DNA from: a virus | Length of the DNA stretch: 64,000 nt | Virus record (IMG/VR): IMGVR_UViG_3300047157_000197 | Location: 1-64,000 of that record | Direction: 5' to 3' (one strand) | Shown: positions 39,901 through 48,855 of the stretch, one piece after another | How positions within the stretch are numbered: position 1 is the stretch's first letter | Layout of the letters: each line of letters opens with the position of its first letter | Notes under the pieces: generated by a model | Told to the model about the DNA's origin: nothing | The model's database searches: none | Seen by the model: the letters and a program-made list of their open reading frames with translations, nothing else | Translations under genes and position numbers: made by a program

Positions 39901-40507
39901 AGACCCAAATAAATTAAAATCAGTAATTACCCCATCTACTTTTACTAAAGAAGAAATTGATAAAGTATCAAAAGTTTTATCAACAGAACTTGAAAAACAT
40001 GGCGGATTAGGATTATCTGCAAACCAAATAGGTTTAACAGATAGAGTATGTATAGTAAATGTAAAAGAACCATTGATATTGGTTAATCCAAGAGTTACAG
40101 AAGCTTCAAAAGAAACAGTTGTATATCTTGAGCAATGTTTATCATTAGATAAAACAATGAAAAAACCTGTGCAAACATTAAGACATAAATCATTTACAGT
40201 AGAATGTGATAATTTAGGAACAGTTATATTTTCATCTGATAAAAAAGAAGGAGAAACTTGGAAAGATTCAGAAGAATTTTATTCTGATGAAGGATTATTA
40301 GAATGTGTATGTGCTCAACACGAAATAGACCATCTTAATGGAATTCTTATAACAGATTCTTCAAGAAGATATACTACAACAGTACGAAGAGAAAAAAAGT
40401 ATGGTAGAAACGAAAGAGTAATGGTAAAATTACCAGATGGTTCTACTGAATTTATGAAATACAAAAAGGCAGAACCACTACTTTTAGTTGGTTGTGAAAT
40501 CTTATAA
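39887..40507 (+). CDS. def: Peptide deformylase
   Basis: Removes the N-formyl group from new proteins. Motif 1 is GLSANQIG (residues 42-49), motif 2 is EQCLS with the metal-binding Cys, and motif 3 is QHEIDHLNG with His145, Glu146 and His149. The ATG at 39887 is preferred to a TTG one codon upstream. Marine phage deformylases are known and may favour host or phage protein turnover. The C-terminal extension after motif 3 is longer than usual. Confidence 0.9.
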   Translation: MKLIKDPNKLKSVITPSTFTKEEIDKVSKVLSTELEKHGGLGLSANQIGLTDRVCIVNVKEPLILVNPRVTEASKETVVYLEQCLSLDKTMKKPVQTLRHKSFTVECDNLGTVIFSSDKKEGETWKDSEEFYSDEGLLECVCAQHEIDHLNGILITDSSRRYTTTVRREKKYGRNERVMVKLPDGSTEFMKYKKAEPLLLVGCEIL

Positions 40508-40519
40508 TTTAATTTAAAA

Positions 40520-40789
40520 ATGGGTAAACTTATATTTACATATACAGACAAAGACTTTATAGAACTCAATAGAGAAGCAAGTAGAATTGAATTAGATGTG
40601 CCAGATGATATGGATATTAACGAATATAAAGTTGTTTGTATTCGATTGGCTACAGCAATGGGTTATAGTAGTACCACTATAAAAAAATCATTTGGTGATT
40701 TAGTTTATGGGGGAGAAGATAAAAACGAACTAAAGGAATTACTAAATGAACTCAACATCAAAGACAACAATAAAAAAACTAAAAAGTAA
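40520..40789 (+). CDS. Hypothetical protein, 89 aa
   Basis: Acidic with one longer helix and a lysine-rich end; no recognised family. Overlaps the next reading frame by 44 bases. Confidence 0.6.
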   Translation: MGKLIFTYTDKDFIELNREASRIELDVPDDMDINEYKVVCIRLATAMGYSSTTIKKSFGDLVYGGEDKNELKELLNELNIKDNNKKTKK

Positions 40790-41051
40790 ATTACTTACTC
40801 AAAGTTTAGTGACTCAGAGTTTAATGGATTTACTAATAGAAAAAAAGATTTTTACTAGAGAAGAAATATTAGATAAAATTGATTTTAATATGGAACTATG
40901 GGAAGAAGTAGTTGCAGAAAATAAAGAAAGAATTACTGATGCTGATGTCGATGCATTAAATGAAATATTAGAAACAGATATATTAGAAGAATCTGAACTT
41001 GGAGAAGATGTTTTTAGTGGGTTATATTACGGACCAATGGGAGAGTGTTAA
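40746..41051 (+). CDS. Hypothetical acidic protein, 101 aa
   Basis: Helical; begins basic (TTIKKLKSKL) and turns very acidic (DILEESELGED). Its start lies inside the previous gene, which is more overlap than usual here, so a later start is possible. Unknown function. Confidence 0.55.
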   Translation: MNSTSKTTIKKLKSKLLTQSLVTQSLMDLLIEKKIFTREEILDKIDFNMELWEEVVAENKERITDADVDALNEILETDILEESELGEDVFSGLYYGPMGEC

Positions 41052-41067
41052 AAAAACTCTTTAAAAA

Positions 41068-41099
41068 TTAGGATATATCGAATTTTTTTCGTATATTTA
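41068..41099 (+). promoter_or_regulatory. Bacteroidetes-type promoter
   Basis: TTAGG (41068-41072), 19-base spacer, TATATTTA (41092-41099). Followed by an AAGGAG ribosome site at 41111 and the transglycosylase ATG at 41125. Confidence 0.8.
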
Positions 41100-41124
41100 C
41101 ATAGTAAATCAAGGAGAAGTATCT

Positions 41125-41709
41125 ATGAAAAAACAAATATTAACAGTAATCATATCAATGATTGCAACAATTAGTTTAGTTGGATTCACAAAACATTATA
41201 TAAAACCTAAAATAAAAATAGTTACTGAATTGGAAAGTAAACCAATTCAACCTATTGAAATAAAACTAGAACCTGTATCTATTGAAATTAATGAAACTGA
41301 AATGTTTCTAAATGCAGTAGGAATGAGGGAATCATCAAACAGATATACAGTTGTAAACAAATGGGGTTACATGGGAAAATATCAGTTTGGTAAAAGAACT
41401 TTAAAGAATCTTGGATATGATGTATCGAGAAAAGAATTCTTAAATTCACCACACTTACAAGAAATGGCAATGTTAGATTTACTTTTACACAATAAAAAGA
41501 TTTTACAATCTTACATTGATATACATGAGGGTGAAGTAATCCATGGAACAGAAATAACTGAAAGTGGAATTTTAGCAGCTGCACATCTTGCAGGACCTGG
41601 TAATGTAAAAAGATACTTTAAAAAAGGAAAACAATTTAAAGATGGTAATGGTACAAAACTTACTTCGTATCTAACCAACTTTAGTGGATATGCATTAAAT
41701 TTAAAATAA
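41125..41709 (+). CDS. Lytic transglycosylase-like peptidoglycan hydrolase
   Basis: One N-terminal hydrophobic helix (about 5-22) may be a signal-anchor. The catalytic Glu69 lies in GMRESSNRY, followed by GYMGKYQFG and AAAHLAGPG, the order of the lysozyme-like SLT fold. It cuts the peptidoglycan glycan chain, probably for host lysis. It has its own promoter, so it need not be late. The next gene may be a partner. Confidence 0.75.
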   Translation: MKKQILTVIISMIATISLVGFTKHYIKPKIKIVTELESKPIQPIEIKLEPVSIEINETEMFLNAVGMRESSNRYTVVNKWGYMGKYQFGKRTLKNLGYDVSRKEFLNSPHLQEMAMLDLLLHNKKILQSYIDIHEGEVIHGTEITESGILAAAHLAGPGNVKRYFKKGKQFKDGNGTKLTSYLTNFSGYALNLK

Positions 41710-41710
41710 C

Positions 41711-41986
41711 ATGATAGAACTACTTACTACCTATAATATTGTTATAGGAGTTTCTGTAATACTCAATATTATTTTGTTAATAGGTGTTAGAAACTTATTA
41801 AAACAAAATGAACAACTTGAAGATAGATTAATTAATACAATCAACTCTACAAGAAATAAAGTATCAGATGCTCTTGATAATATGAGAAAAATAGATAAAC
41901 GAGAGGCTTTTGAAAAAGATGATGAAGTTGGAATAACTTTTGATGAAATCAAAAAAATAGTAAATACCCTCAATAACGAAATATAA
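41711..41986 (+). CDS. Membrane-anchored coiled-coil protein, 91 aa
   Basis: One N-terminal helix (about 8-27) followed by a charged coiled coil. Directly behind the transglycosylase (1-base gap), which is where lysis genes often carry a spanin, but no lipobox or second component is seen. Unproven. Confidence 0.6.
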   Translation: MIELLTTYNIVIGVSVILNIILLIGVRNLLKQNEQLEDRLINTINSTRNKVSDALDNMRKIDKREAFEKDDEVGITFDEIKKIVNTLNNEI

Positions 41987-41987
41987 T

Positions 41988-42761
41988 ATGCCAAAACCTA
42001 GAAGAAAAAAATCCAAGATATATTTTGGAACACCTGCACAAGAAGCAATAATAGAATATAATAACTGTGATGATTCGACTGTAAGGTCTAAAATTTATGA
42101 GGAACGAATCAAATATCCATTTGAAAAACTTGCAGAAAATGTTATGAATACATTCAAGTTTACTTATTTCGATGTACCGAAAATAGATGTACAAACAGAA
42201 GTTGTATCTATTATGGTACAAAAGATGCATATGTTTCAAGAAGGTAAGGGTAGAGCATTTTCTTATTTCACCATTATTGCAAAGAATCATTTAATTTTAA
42301 AAAATAATGGTAACTTTAAAAGGTGGAAACAAAACAATCTCCTTTCTCAAATGCCACTAACATGGAACCCTGAAAATGATTTTGTTAAAGAACAACGAGA
42401 TAGTGAGTTCAATGAATTTAAAAACATAATGTTAAAATATTGGGATGAAAACTTAAACTTTGTTTTTACTAAAAAAAGAGATTTACAAATTGCAGATTCT
42501 ATACTTGAATTATTTAGAAGAAGTGAGCATATAGAAAATTTTAATAAAAAACATTTATATTTACTTATCAGAGAAATGACAGATTGTAAAACTCATTATA
42601 TTACTAAGGTTGTAAATGTAATGAAAAAACATCAAAAGAAATTATTAAATGATTTTTTAGAACATGGTGAAATTATCAACAAACCAAAACCTAGATTTTG
42701 GGAAGATGAAGAAGATAAAAAGAATGATACGAATCCATATATAGATAATGAATATTTGTAA
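41988..42761 (+). CDS. Late transcription sigma factor, gp55-like
   Basis: T4 gp55 is a minimal sigma factor that recruits host RNA polymerase to late promoters. The stretch from PFEKLAENVMNTFKF through EVVSIMVQKM, GKGRAFSYFTIIAKNHLI and the basic tail resembles sigma region 2 of gp55 in order and spacing. At 257 residues it is longer than T4 gp55 (about 185). The last 20 residues are acidic with hydrophobic ends (NPYIDNEYL), where gp55 has its sliding-clamp-binding tail. It is the candidate reader of TATATTTATAT. Confidence 0.65.
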   Translation: MPKPRRKKSKIYFGTPAQEAIIEYNNCDDSTVRSKIYEERIKYPFEKLAENVMNTFKFTYFDVPKIDVQTEVVSIMVQKMHMFQEGKGRAFSYFTIIAKNHLILKNNGNFKRWKQNNLLSQMPLTWNPENDFVKEQRDSEFNEFKNIMLKYWDENLNFVFTKKRDLQIADSILELFRRSEHIENFNKKHLYLLIREMTDCKTHYITKVVNVMKKHQKKLLNDFLEHGEIINKPKPRFWEDEEDKKNDTNPYIDNEYL

Positions 42762-42763
42762 AA

Positions 42764-44482
42764 ATGAGTAACGGTTATATTTTAGGAATAAGTTGTGGTT
42801 ATCATGATAGTGCAGCTGCATTAATTAAAGATGGGAATGTTTTGGGTGCATGTGAAGAAGAAAGATTCACTGGTATCAAACATGATTCTAGATTTCCAAT
42901 TAATACTATAAAGTGGTTAATGAAAACATACAAAGTAACACCAGATACTTTAAACGCTATCTGTTTTTACGAAAACCCACAAAATAAATTAGATAGAATA
43001 AAAGTAAGTACCGAAAAAAAACCTAAAAAATGGTATGAGTTTTTAAATAAAAAAAATAGTATTTTAATTAAAAATCAAGAGGCTTATAAAATTCTTCAAG
43101 AACAATTAAAAACTCTTTGTGGTAAAAATACAAAAATACATTATACTGACCACCACCAATCACATTTAGCATATTCATATTACACTTCAAACTTTAACGA
43201 ATCTGCAATCCTTTCAGTTGATGGTGTAGGTGAGTGGGAAACAACTGTTTTAGGAATAGGAACTGAAAATAAAATAAAAAAATTAAATAGTGTAAATTTT
43301 CCTCATTCCCTTGGAATGTTATATTCAACATTTACTGCCTTTCTTGGGTTTAAACCAAACGAGGGTGAGTATAAAGTAATGGGTTTAGCACCATATGGTA
43401 AACCTGAAAAGTATAATAAATTATTTAAGGAATTATATACAGAAAAAGAAGATGGTACTTTTGAATTAAAAATGGAGTACTTTACATACGAGTATTCTAA
43501 TACACATATGTTTAATGAAAAGTTAGGAAAATTATTTGAATTTCCAAACAGATTACCAGAAGAGCCATTAGAACAACATCACAAGGATTTAGCAGCATCA
43601 TTACAATACAATTACGAAAAACTATTTTTTAGATTATTGAATGAATTACATGATAAAACAAAATCTGACAACTTATGTTTGAGTGGTGGGTGTGCTTATA
43701 ATGGAACTGCAAATGGTAAGATATTAAAAAGAACAAACTTTAAAAATCTATACATCCCACCTGCTCCATCAGATGCTGGTTCTGCTATTGGATGTGGACT
43801 TGATTATTACTATAAATCAAAAGATAATGTAAGAATAAAAAATTCAAACCCATATCTTGGTCCAATGTATTCAAAAGATGAAATTTTTGAAGCAACAGAA
43901 AAATATAAAGATAAAATTTGGGTAGAAACAAAACTTTATGAACAAATTATTGATATTGTTGCTGAAGAAATTAAAGATGGTAGTGTTATAGGATGGTTTC
44001 AAGGTAGGATGGAGTTTGGTGCACGTGCATTAGGTAATCGTTCTATCTTAGCAAATCCAAGAGACCCTCAAATGAAATCTCGTTTAAATAAGATGATTAA
44101 AAAAAGAGAAGGGTTTAGACCTTTTGCTCCAATTGTAAAAGAATCTTCTTCAACCAGTTATTTTAATTACGAAGATACTGTACCTTATATGAATCAGGTA
44201 GTAAAGGTAAAAAGCCATCATGCAAAAAACTTACCAGCAATAACACATATTGATAATTCAGCTAGAATACAAACTCTAAATAAAAATCAACATAGACATA
44301 TGTTTTCTTTGTTAGAAAAATTAGAAACAATAAATGATTACCCTATTGTTATAAACACTTCATTTAATTTAAAAGACCAAACAATGGTTCTTACACCCGA
44401 GGATGCAATTAAAACTTTCTTAAATTGTGAAATGGATATTCTTATACTTCATAACCTTATAATTAAAAAAAAGATACTTTAG
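42764..44482 (+). CDS. NodU/CmcH-family carbamoyltransferase
   Basis: Transfers a carbamoyl group from carbamoyl phosphate to a hydroxyl of a sugar, antibiotic or nucleobase. GISCGYHDSAAALI starts the YgjD-like ATP domain, DHHQSHLAYSYY and LSVDGVGEW follow, and the C-terminal domain has GRMEFGARALGNRSILA, PFAPIVKE and NTSFN in family order. 572 residues, full length. It starts 2 bases after the sigma gene. Carbamoylation of a hypermodified DNA base or of a surface sugar are both possible. Confidence 0.9.
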   Translation: MSNGYILGISCGYHDSAAALIKDGNVLGACEEERFTGIKHDSRFPINTIKWLMKTYKVTPDTLNAICFYENPQNKLDRIKVSTEKKPKKWYEFLNKKNSILIKNQEAYKILQEQLKTLCGKNTKIHYTDHHQSHLAYSYYTSNFNESAILSVDGVGEWETTVLGIGTENKIKKLNSVNFPHSLGMLYSTFTAFLGFKPNEGEYKVMGLAPYGKPEKYNKLFKELYTEKEDGTFELKMEYFTYEYSNTHMFNEKLGKLFEFPNRLPEEPLEQHHKDLAASLQYNYEKLFFRLLNELHDKTKSDNLCLSGGCAYNGTANGKILKRTNFKNLYIPPAPSDAGSAIGCGLDYYYKSKDNVRIKNSNPYLGPMYSKDEIFEATEKYKDKIWVETKLYEQIIDIVAEEIKDGSVIGWFQGRMEFGARALGNRSILANPRDPQMKSRLNKMIKKREGFRPFAPIVKESSSTSYFNYEDTVPYMNQVVKVKSHHAKNLPAITHIDNSARIQTLNKNQHRHMFSLLEKLETINDYPIVINTSFNLKDQTMVLTPEDAIKTFLNCEMDILILHNLIIKKKIL

Positions 44483-44734
44483 TTAATTTTTTCTCTACTT
44501 ATCTTAAAGAACCCTTGTCGTATAATAAAGAGGCTAGGAATAGAAACCCAACGAATTTCGGTTGGGTTTTTTTGTACATAAATATATAAACCCCAAATAC
44601 ACTTCGTTAATTAGGTATAGAATATATATTCTAATTTTTTTGTTTATATATACCATAGTTATTTAGTGGATATCCCTTAGTTTTGTAAGATGGAACAGTT
44701 ATTCACATTTAATTAAAACAAAAGGAAAAACAAT
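44483..44734. other. Intergenic region before an isolated late gene
   Basis: About 250 bases with a terminator (44545-44573), then AT-rich sequence including TGTTTATATATACC at 44641, which resembles but does not match the late motif. No gene seen. Confidence 0.6.
44545..44573 (+). terminator. Intrinsic terminator after the carbamoyltransferase
   Basis: AACCCAAC (44545-44552) pairs with GTTGGGTT (44561-44568) followed by a T-run. Confidence 0.85.
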
Positions 44735-44965
44735 ATGGAATTTTTGAAAAAAATAGGCTCTTGGGCTGATGAATTGACAAAGATTGGTATTAGCATAATC
44801 GCCTTAGGAGTAGTATTTGAAGTATTATTCAAAGGTGCAGACATCCCTTTCTGGCCAGAAGTATCAGTAGTTGATAACATTATGGCTATTTTAGGAAGTT
44901 TGAGTGCTGAAGGTCTGTTAGGACTTGTAGGTGCTTTTGTACTTTATCACATTATTAAGAAGTAA
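44735..44965 (+). CDS. Isolated two-helix membrane protein, 76 aa
   Basis: Two hydrophobic helices (about 17-33 and 56-73) with a polar loop, and an amphipathic N-terminus. It stands alone between two strong terminators, so it is a one-gene transcript, a layout often used for a protein needed in high amounts or at a precise time. Holin or virion membrane component are guesses. Confidence 0.7.
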   Translation: MEFLKKIGSWADELTKIGISIIALGVVFEVLFKGADIPFWPEVSVVDNIMAILGSLSAEGLLGLVGAFVLYHIIKK

Positions 44966-45001
44966 GGATTAGAAGTAATTCTAACAACGCGTTTATGATT
45001 A

Positions 45002-45028
45002 AACCTCACACTAAAAGTGAGGTTTTTT
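45002..45028 (+). terminator. Intrinsic terminator after the isolated membrane gene
   Basis: AACCTCAC (45002-45009) pairs with GTGAGGTT (45017-45024) followed by T residues. Confidence 0.85.
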
Positions 45029-45035
45029 CGTTTAC

Positions 45036-45046
45036 TATATTTATAT
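45036..45046 (+). promoter_or_regulatory. Late promoter motif TATATTTATAT
   Basis: Exact match immediately behind the terminator and 20 bases before the first gene of the tail module. Confidence 0.75.
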
Positions 45047-45066
45047 ACAACTAATATGGTATAATC

Positions 45067-45480
45067 ATGAGTACAGATTTTGAATTATTTCCTGGTAAGA
45101 ACCTTAGTGGATTGTTTAAAGATATCTATGAGAATCAACAAAACAAGAAACAAAGAATTTCTGAGCTAATTGCTGAAATGAAAACAGTAATTAGACATGC
45201 AGGGGATATGGCAGTAATTGGGCCAATCATAAAAGATTTAGTTGATACATCAGTTAAGAATGATGATTCACTAATCAAGATGGCAGCAATTGCACAAAGA
45301 ATTATTGGAGCATCACAAAAAGCAGAAGGGGATAGTGGATTTCTTTCTGATGATGAAAAAGAACAATTACTAAAACAATTGGATGAAACTATTTCACAAG
45401 TAGCAGATGAACAAGATATAAAAGTTGATGAACTTACTAATGAAGTAGAAGAATTAAAACAAAAGGTAAGTAATGCGTAG
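45067..45480 (+). CDS. Tail-module protein of unknown function, 137 aa
   Basis: All-helical and charged; a central hydrophobic stretch (IIKDLVDTSVKNDDSLIKMAA) and a C-terminal coiled coil. It opens the baseplate operon behind a late promoter. It is not recognised as a T4 protein; an assembly factor for the next gene is a reasonable idea. Overlaps that gene by 8 bases. Confidence 0.65.
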   Translation: MSTDFELFPGKNLSGLFKDIYENQQNKKQRISELIAEMKTVIRHAGDMAVIGPIIKDLVDTSVKNDDSLIKMAAIAQRIIGASQKAEGDSGFLSDDEKEQLLKQLDETISQVADEQDIKVDELTNEVEELKQKVSNA

Positions 45481-46780
45481 AGGAGCAGTTGCAGCATCGG
45501 CAAAAAGTAATTTAAGTGGCAGAGCTCCAAATGAATCTGCATCGTCTACTGGTTTAGTGATGGATGTAGTTTACAATGAAACGCACCCAAAGATAGTAGA
45601 ACTTCAAAAAGAACTTCAAAAAGAAGGAGTTGACCCACGCACCGTAAATTTTTTATATTACGCAAAAATTAGAAAAGAAAGTGATACCACATCATCACCA
45701 ACAAGTGGTCAATGGGTTCCACCACATAGTTATAATGATTTAGATTTACCAGTAAAAAATGAACGAGTTCAATTAATAAAAATACAAGGTAGAGAATGTT
45801 ATAAACGTATTGCATCATTTAATTTAAATTTACCAAACTTTGACCCAAATGCAATATTGGTAAACAATCCAGTCACTCACAAAGATGATTCTGACCAATC
45901 AACAAAATATAAAGAAGTATCTTCCACAGGTACCCCAACCTCTGATAAAGCAAGTTCAGAAGAACAACGACCAAAAAATGAGTTCATAAAACCAGAACAA
46001 ATAAATCCACTAAAAGCATTTGAGGGTGATAAATTAATACAATCAAGATTTGGTCAATCAATACGATTTAGTGGTTACTACAATGAGACAGAAGAGTTTT
46101 CACCAACTATAATAATTAGAAATAGACAGGCAACTCCAGCGGATTTAAATGAAAAAACCCCAACACTAGAAGATTTTAAAGAAGATGGTTCTATAATTGC
46201 ATTATCAAGTAATGAACAGAAATTACCTTATTCAAAAGATTTTCTAAATGCACAAGTAAGTGCTTTTGGTGGAGGATATACCGAGGGTGGTGAGTTCGAA
46301 GAAAATACATATCCTGCAGAACTTGTGGGTGGTAACATTTTAATTAAAAGTTCAAGAATAACACTTGCATCACAAGAGGGAGAAATGATATTTTTATCTA
46401 AAGGAAATTATGGATTTATTTCTGATGGCTTATTTACTATTGATAATTTTAATCCTAATGCTGAAGAATCTGATAAGGGTTTAGGTGGTGCACTTTTAAA
46501 TTTTGGTGGAGATGTGATTGTAAAGAGTAATGGAGATGATATAAAATTATTAGGAGATGAGGGTGGTTTGATTTATCTTAATACACTAAATCAAGAAGAA
46601 CCAATCGTTAAAGGAAATACATTAAAGGATTTATTAACAGAATTAATTGATTTAATTAATAATCAAATTTTTTCTACTCCAGCAGGTCCAACCGCATTAG
46701 GACCAAATAATAGAACAGATTTTCAAAATTTAAGTGATAGGTTAGAAACATTCTTATCTGAAAAAAACTATACAGAATAA
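45473..46780 (+). CDS. Baseplate central spike/hub protein, gp5-like
   Basis: 435 residues: a low-complexity start, an OB-like N-terminal part around VVYNETHPK and VNFLYYAKIR, and a C-terminal repeat region (GGNILIKSSRITLAS, GGDVIVKSNGDDIKL) typical of the triple beta-helix of spike proteins. There is no lysozyme insertion as in T4 gp5; the peptidoglycan hydrolase is instead in the next gene. It should form the membrane-piercing tip. Confidence 0.7.
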   Translation: MRRGAVAASAKSNLSGRAPNESASSTGLVMDVVYNETHPKIVELQKELQKEGVDPRTVNFLYYAKIRKESDTTSSPTSGQWVPPHSYNDLDLPVKNERVQLIKIQGRECYKRIASFNLNLPNFDPNAILVNNPVTHKDDSDQSTKYKEVSSTGTPTSDKASSEEQRPKNEFIKPEQINPLKAFEGDKLIQSRFGQSIRFSGYYNETEEFSPTIIIRNRQATPADLNEKTPTLEDFKEDGSIIALSSNEQKLPYSKDFLNAQVSAFGGGYTEGGEFEENTYPAELVGGNILIKSSRITLASQEGEMIFLSKGNYGFISDGLFTIDNFNPNAEESDKGLGGALLNFGGDVIVKSNGDDIKLLGDEGGLIYLNTLNQEEPIVKGNTLKDLLTELIDLINNQIFSTPAGPTALGPNNRTDFQNLSDRLETFLSEKNYTE

Positions 46781-46783
46781 CCA

Positions 46784-48205
46784 ATGTCGTTCCAAGTATT
46801 CAAAACAAATATGAGTTTATGGATGCAAACACCAGATAAACTAGCTACTGGTAATGCAGAATCATATCAAGATTTCGCGGATAAATTAACCGCAGAATAT
46901 GATATTGCCGTAAAAAGTGGTTACCAAACAATTAATTTGGTTAGGGTAAGTAAAGGTAATACCGAATTAATGAAATCATTAATAACTATTGCGTGTTTAA
47001 CTGCATTAAATAAACAAGAGGGTAAACATAACTTTATAGATGAAATTGGAAAAGCCGTATTAGGTTATTGGACAGGGTGTCAACTAACATCAGGTATACC
47101 ACCACTACTTCCTGCATTTGGAGCAATAAGAAATATATCAACAATATACGCGTTTTGTAGTTCACCTGGTACTTGGACACCAACTGGTTTAAACGAACCA
47201 ACTGATGATAGTGATATATTTTTAGATAATCTTATAAGTGCTATGTTAATACATTTAACAAGTTTAAATTTTATTTATTTTACATTATCAATATATCCAG
47301 GTCCTGTAACACCACCTGCACCTGGTTTTTTATTTTCACAAGGTTATACAATTTCACCTTCAACCAAATCACCTGTGAATTTAATACAAATAGTTGAGGA
47401 AATAATAAACACACAAGTTACCGATACATCAGATACCTTAACTGAAAAAGAAATTACATTATATAAACAAGAAAAGGAAAGTGCACAAACTATTATTAAT
47501 GATGATGCACAACCAGAACAAGCAAAACAAGTTGCAGAAGAATTTACTAAAAGAGTAACACAATTAATATCAACAAAAGCACATGATTCTACTCCTGTTT
47601 TTTATTCCGAAGAAGAACTTAAACAAATTGATGCACTACAACCAGATGAGTTTAAATGTGAAAGTGGAAGAAGGGTTGTAGAAATTGCAAGAGGTGATAT
47701 TGGAATATGTGAATATAAAAACAGAAACTATGGTGGGTTTGGGCCAGGAGAACAAAGAAATGCCTCTGGTAGAATTGATGAAATGGTAAACACGACTGGA
47801 TTGGATAATGAAGGAAATGTACAAAGAACAGGTAAAGGATATTTTTGGTGTGCAGGAGCAACAAGTCAATGGTGGAAAGATGCGGGATTATCATTACCTA
47901 CTTATAATTCAACAGGTGGTCCTGCCTTATGTAATCGTTGGTTAGAGTGGGGTAGAGAAAACGGTTATTTTTCTTCAATACCAAAAGAGGGTGCTGCTAT
48001 TTTATATAGAGGTGGACGAAAGCCAGGAGCTGTTCACATTGGTATTGTAGAAAGTATTATTCCAGGTATTGGTGTTGGAACCATAGAAGGAAACACAAGT
48101 GGTGGTGCAGCTTTTGCTGATAATGGGGGTGGATGTTATCGAAAAGTAGCCAAATGGAGTAAAGGAAATATTATAGGTTTTGTAAATCCACCCGATTGCG
48201 TATAA
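46784..48205 (+). CDS. Tail-associated CHAP peptidoglycan hydrolase
   Basis: The C-terminal CHAP domain (about residues 310-473) has the nucleophile Cys356 in YFWCAGA, His418 in AVHIGIV and an Asn in EGNTSGG. CHAP enzymes cut peptide bonds or the amide link in peptidoglycan. The N-terminal 300 residues are an unrecognised structural part. Position behind the spike gene suggests cell-wall penetration at infection. It lies 3 bases after the spike gene. Confidence 0.8.
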   Translation: MSFQVFKTNMSLWMQTPDKLATGNAESYQDFADKLTAEYDIAVKSGYQTINLVRVSKGNTELMKSLITIACLTALNKQEGKHNFIDEIGKAVLGYWTGCQLTSGIPPLLPAFGAIRNISTIYAFCSSPGTWTPTGLNEPTDDSDIFLDNLISAMLIHLTSLNFIYFTLSIYPGPVTPPAPGFLFSQGYTISPSTKSPVNLIQIVEEIINTQVTDTSDTLTEKEITLYKQEKESAQTIINDDAQPEQAKQVAEEFTKRVTQLISTKAHDSTPVFYSEEELKQIDALQPDEFKCESGRRVVEIARGDIGICEYKNRNYGGFGPGEQRNASGRIDEMVNTTGLDNEGNVQRTGKGYFWCAGATSQWWKDAGLSLPTYNSTGGPALCNRWLEWGRENGYFSSIPKEGAAILYRGGRKPGAVHIGIVESIIPGIGVGTIEGNTSGGAAFADNGGGCYRKVAKWSKGNIIGFVNPPDCV

Positions 48206-48223
48206 CCATAAAATTAATACTAA

Positions 48224-48234
48224 TATATTTATAT
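48224..48234 (+). promoter_or_regulatory. Late promoter motif TATATTTATAT
   Basis: Exact match, 20 bases before the ATG at 48255, the start of the gp25-gp6 group. Confidence 0.75.
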
Positions 48235-48254
48235 TCAGACAAACACAATTTAAA

Positions 48255-48845
48255 ATGAACAACAAACAATTAATAAAAGTAATAAAGACTCTTGTTGAGG
48301 TAGAAACTGCCAAACAACAAGAACGTTTTTTATCGAAAACTTTTCCAAAGATATTGGCAGAGGAAGTAAATAAAAGATTAGCAGAGATGAAGGGAGGTGT
48401 AGTCAGCGTTCCCTCTCCGCAAGTAGTTGTAGAGAATGTGATAGACCCATTTGAACAAGCAGAACTTGCACTTGAGGAACAAAGACAAGCACCAACAAAA
48501 AAACTTTCAAACAATCCAATATTGAATGAGGTTTTAAATAATACAAAACCCTTTTCAAAAGCACAGAGAAGTTCAACACCAGGTGGAGGTAAATCAGTAT
48601 TAGATAATCTACCACAACAACAACCAATTCAAGAGAGTATGGATAAAACTGTTGAGTTTACTTCTCAAGGAGCTGGAGCTGGAGTTGGAGGATTGAGAAC
48701 TCAGATGGCTCATAAAATGGGATATGGTGAGGTTACAACAAGACAAAATAAAACAGGTCTTGGAGTACAAACAGGATTACCTGGTCTTGATAAAATATTA
48801 AATAGAGATAATTCTGAACTTGTAAAAAAGTTTAAAACTAGATAG
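48255..48845 (+). CDS. Baseplate-region protein of unknown function, 196 aa
   Basis: Helical N-terminus and a Gln/Pro/Gly-rich middle (GGGKSVLDN, GAGAGVGG). It starts the transcript that carries gp25 and gp6, so a baseplate or assembly role is likely. No domain recognised. Confidence 0.65.
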   Translation: MNNKQLIKVIKTLVEVETAKQQERFLSKTFPKILAEEVNKRLAEMKGGVVSVPSPQVVVENVIDPFEQAELALEEQRQAPTKKLSNNPILNEVLNNTKPFSKAQRSSTPGGGKSVLDNLPQQQPIQESMDKTVEFTSQGAGAGVGGLRTQMAHKMGYGEVTTRQNKTGLGVQTGLPGLDKILNRDNSELVKKFKTR

Positions 48846-48855
48846 GGAGTAAACA

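Noticed and set aside
45135-45542. Minus-strand reading frames of up to 170 aa (also at 48002-48514, 57228-57644 and elsewhere)
   Set aside because: They are Ser/Leu/Phe-rich mirror images of strongly coding + strand genes, without promoters or leaders of their own.
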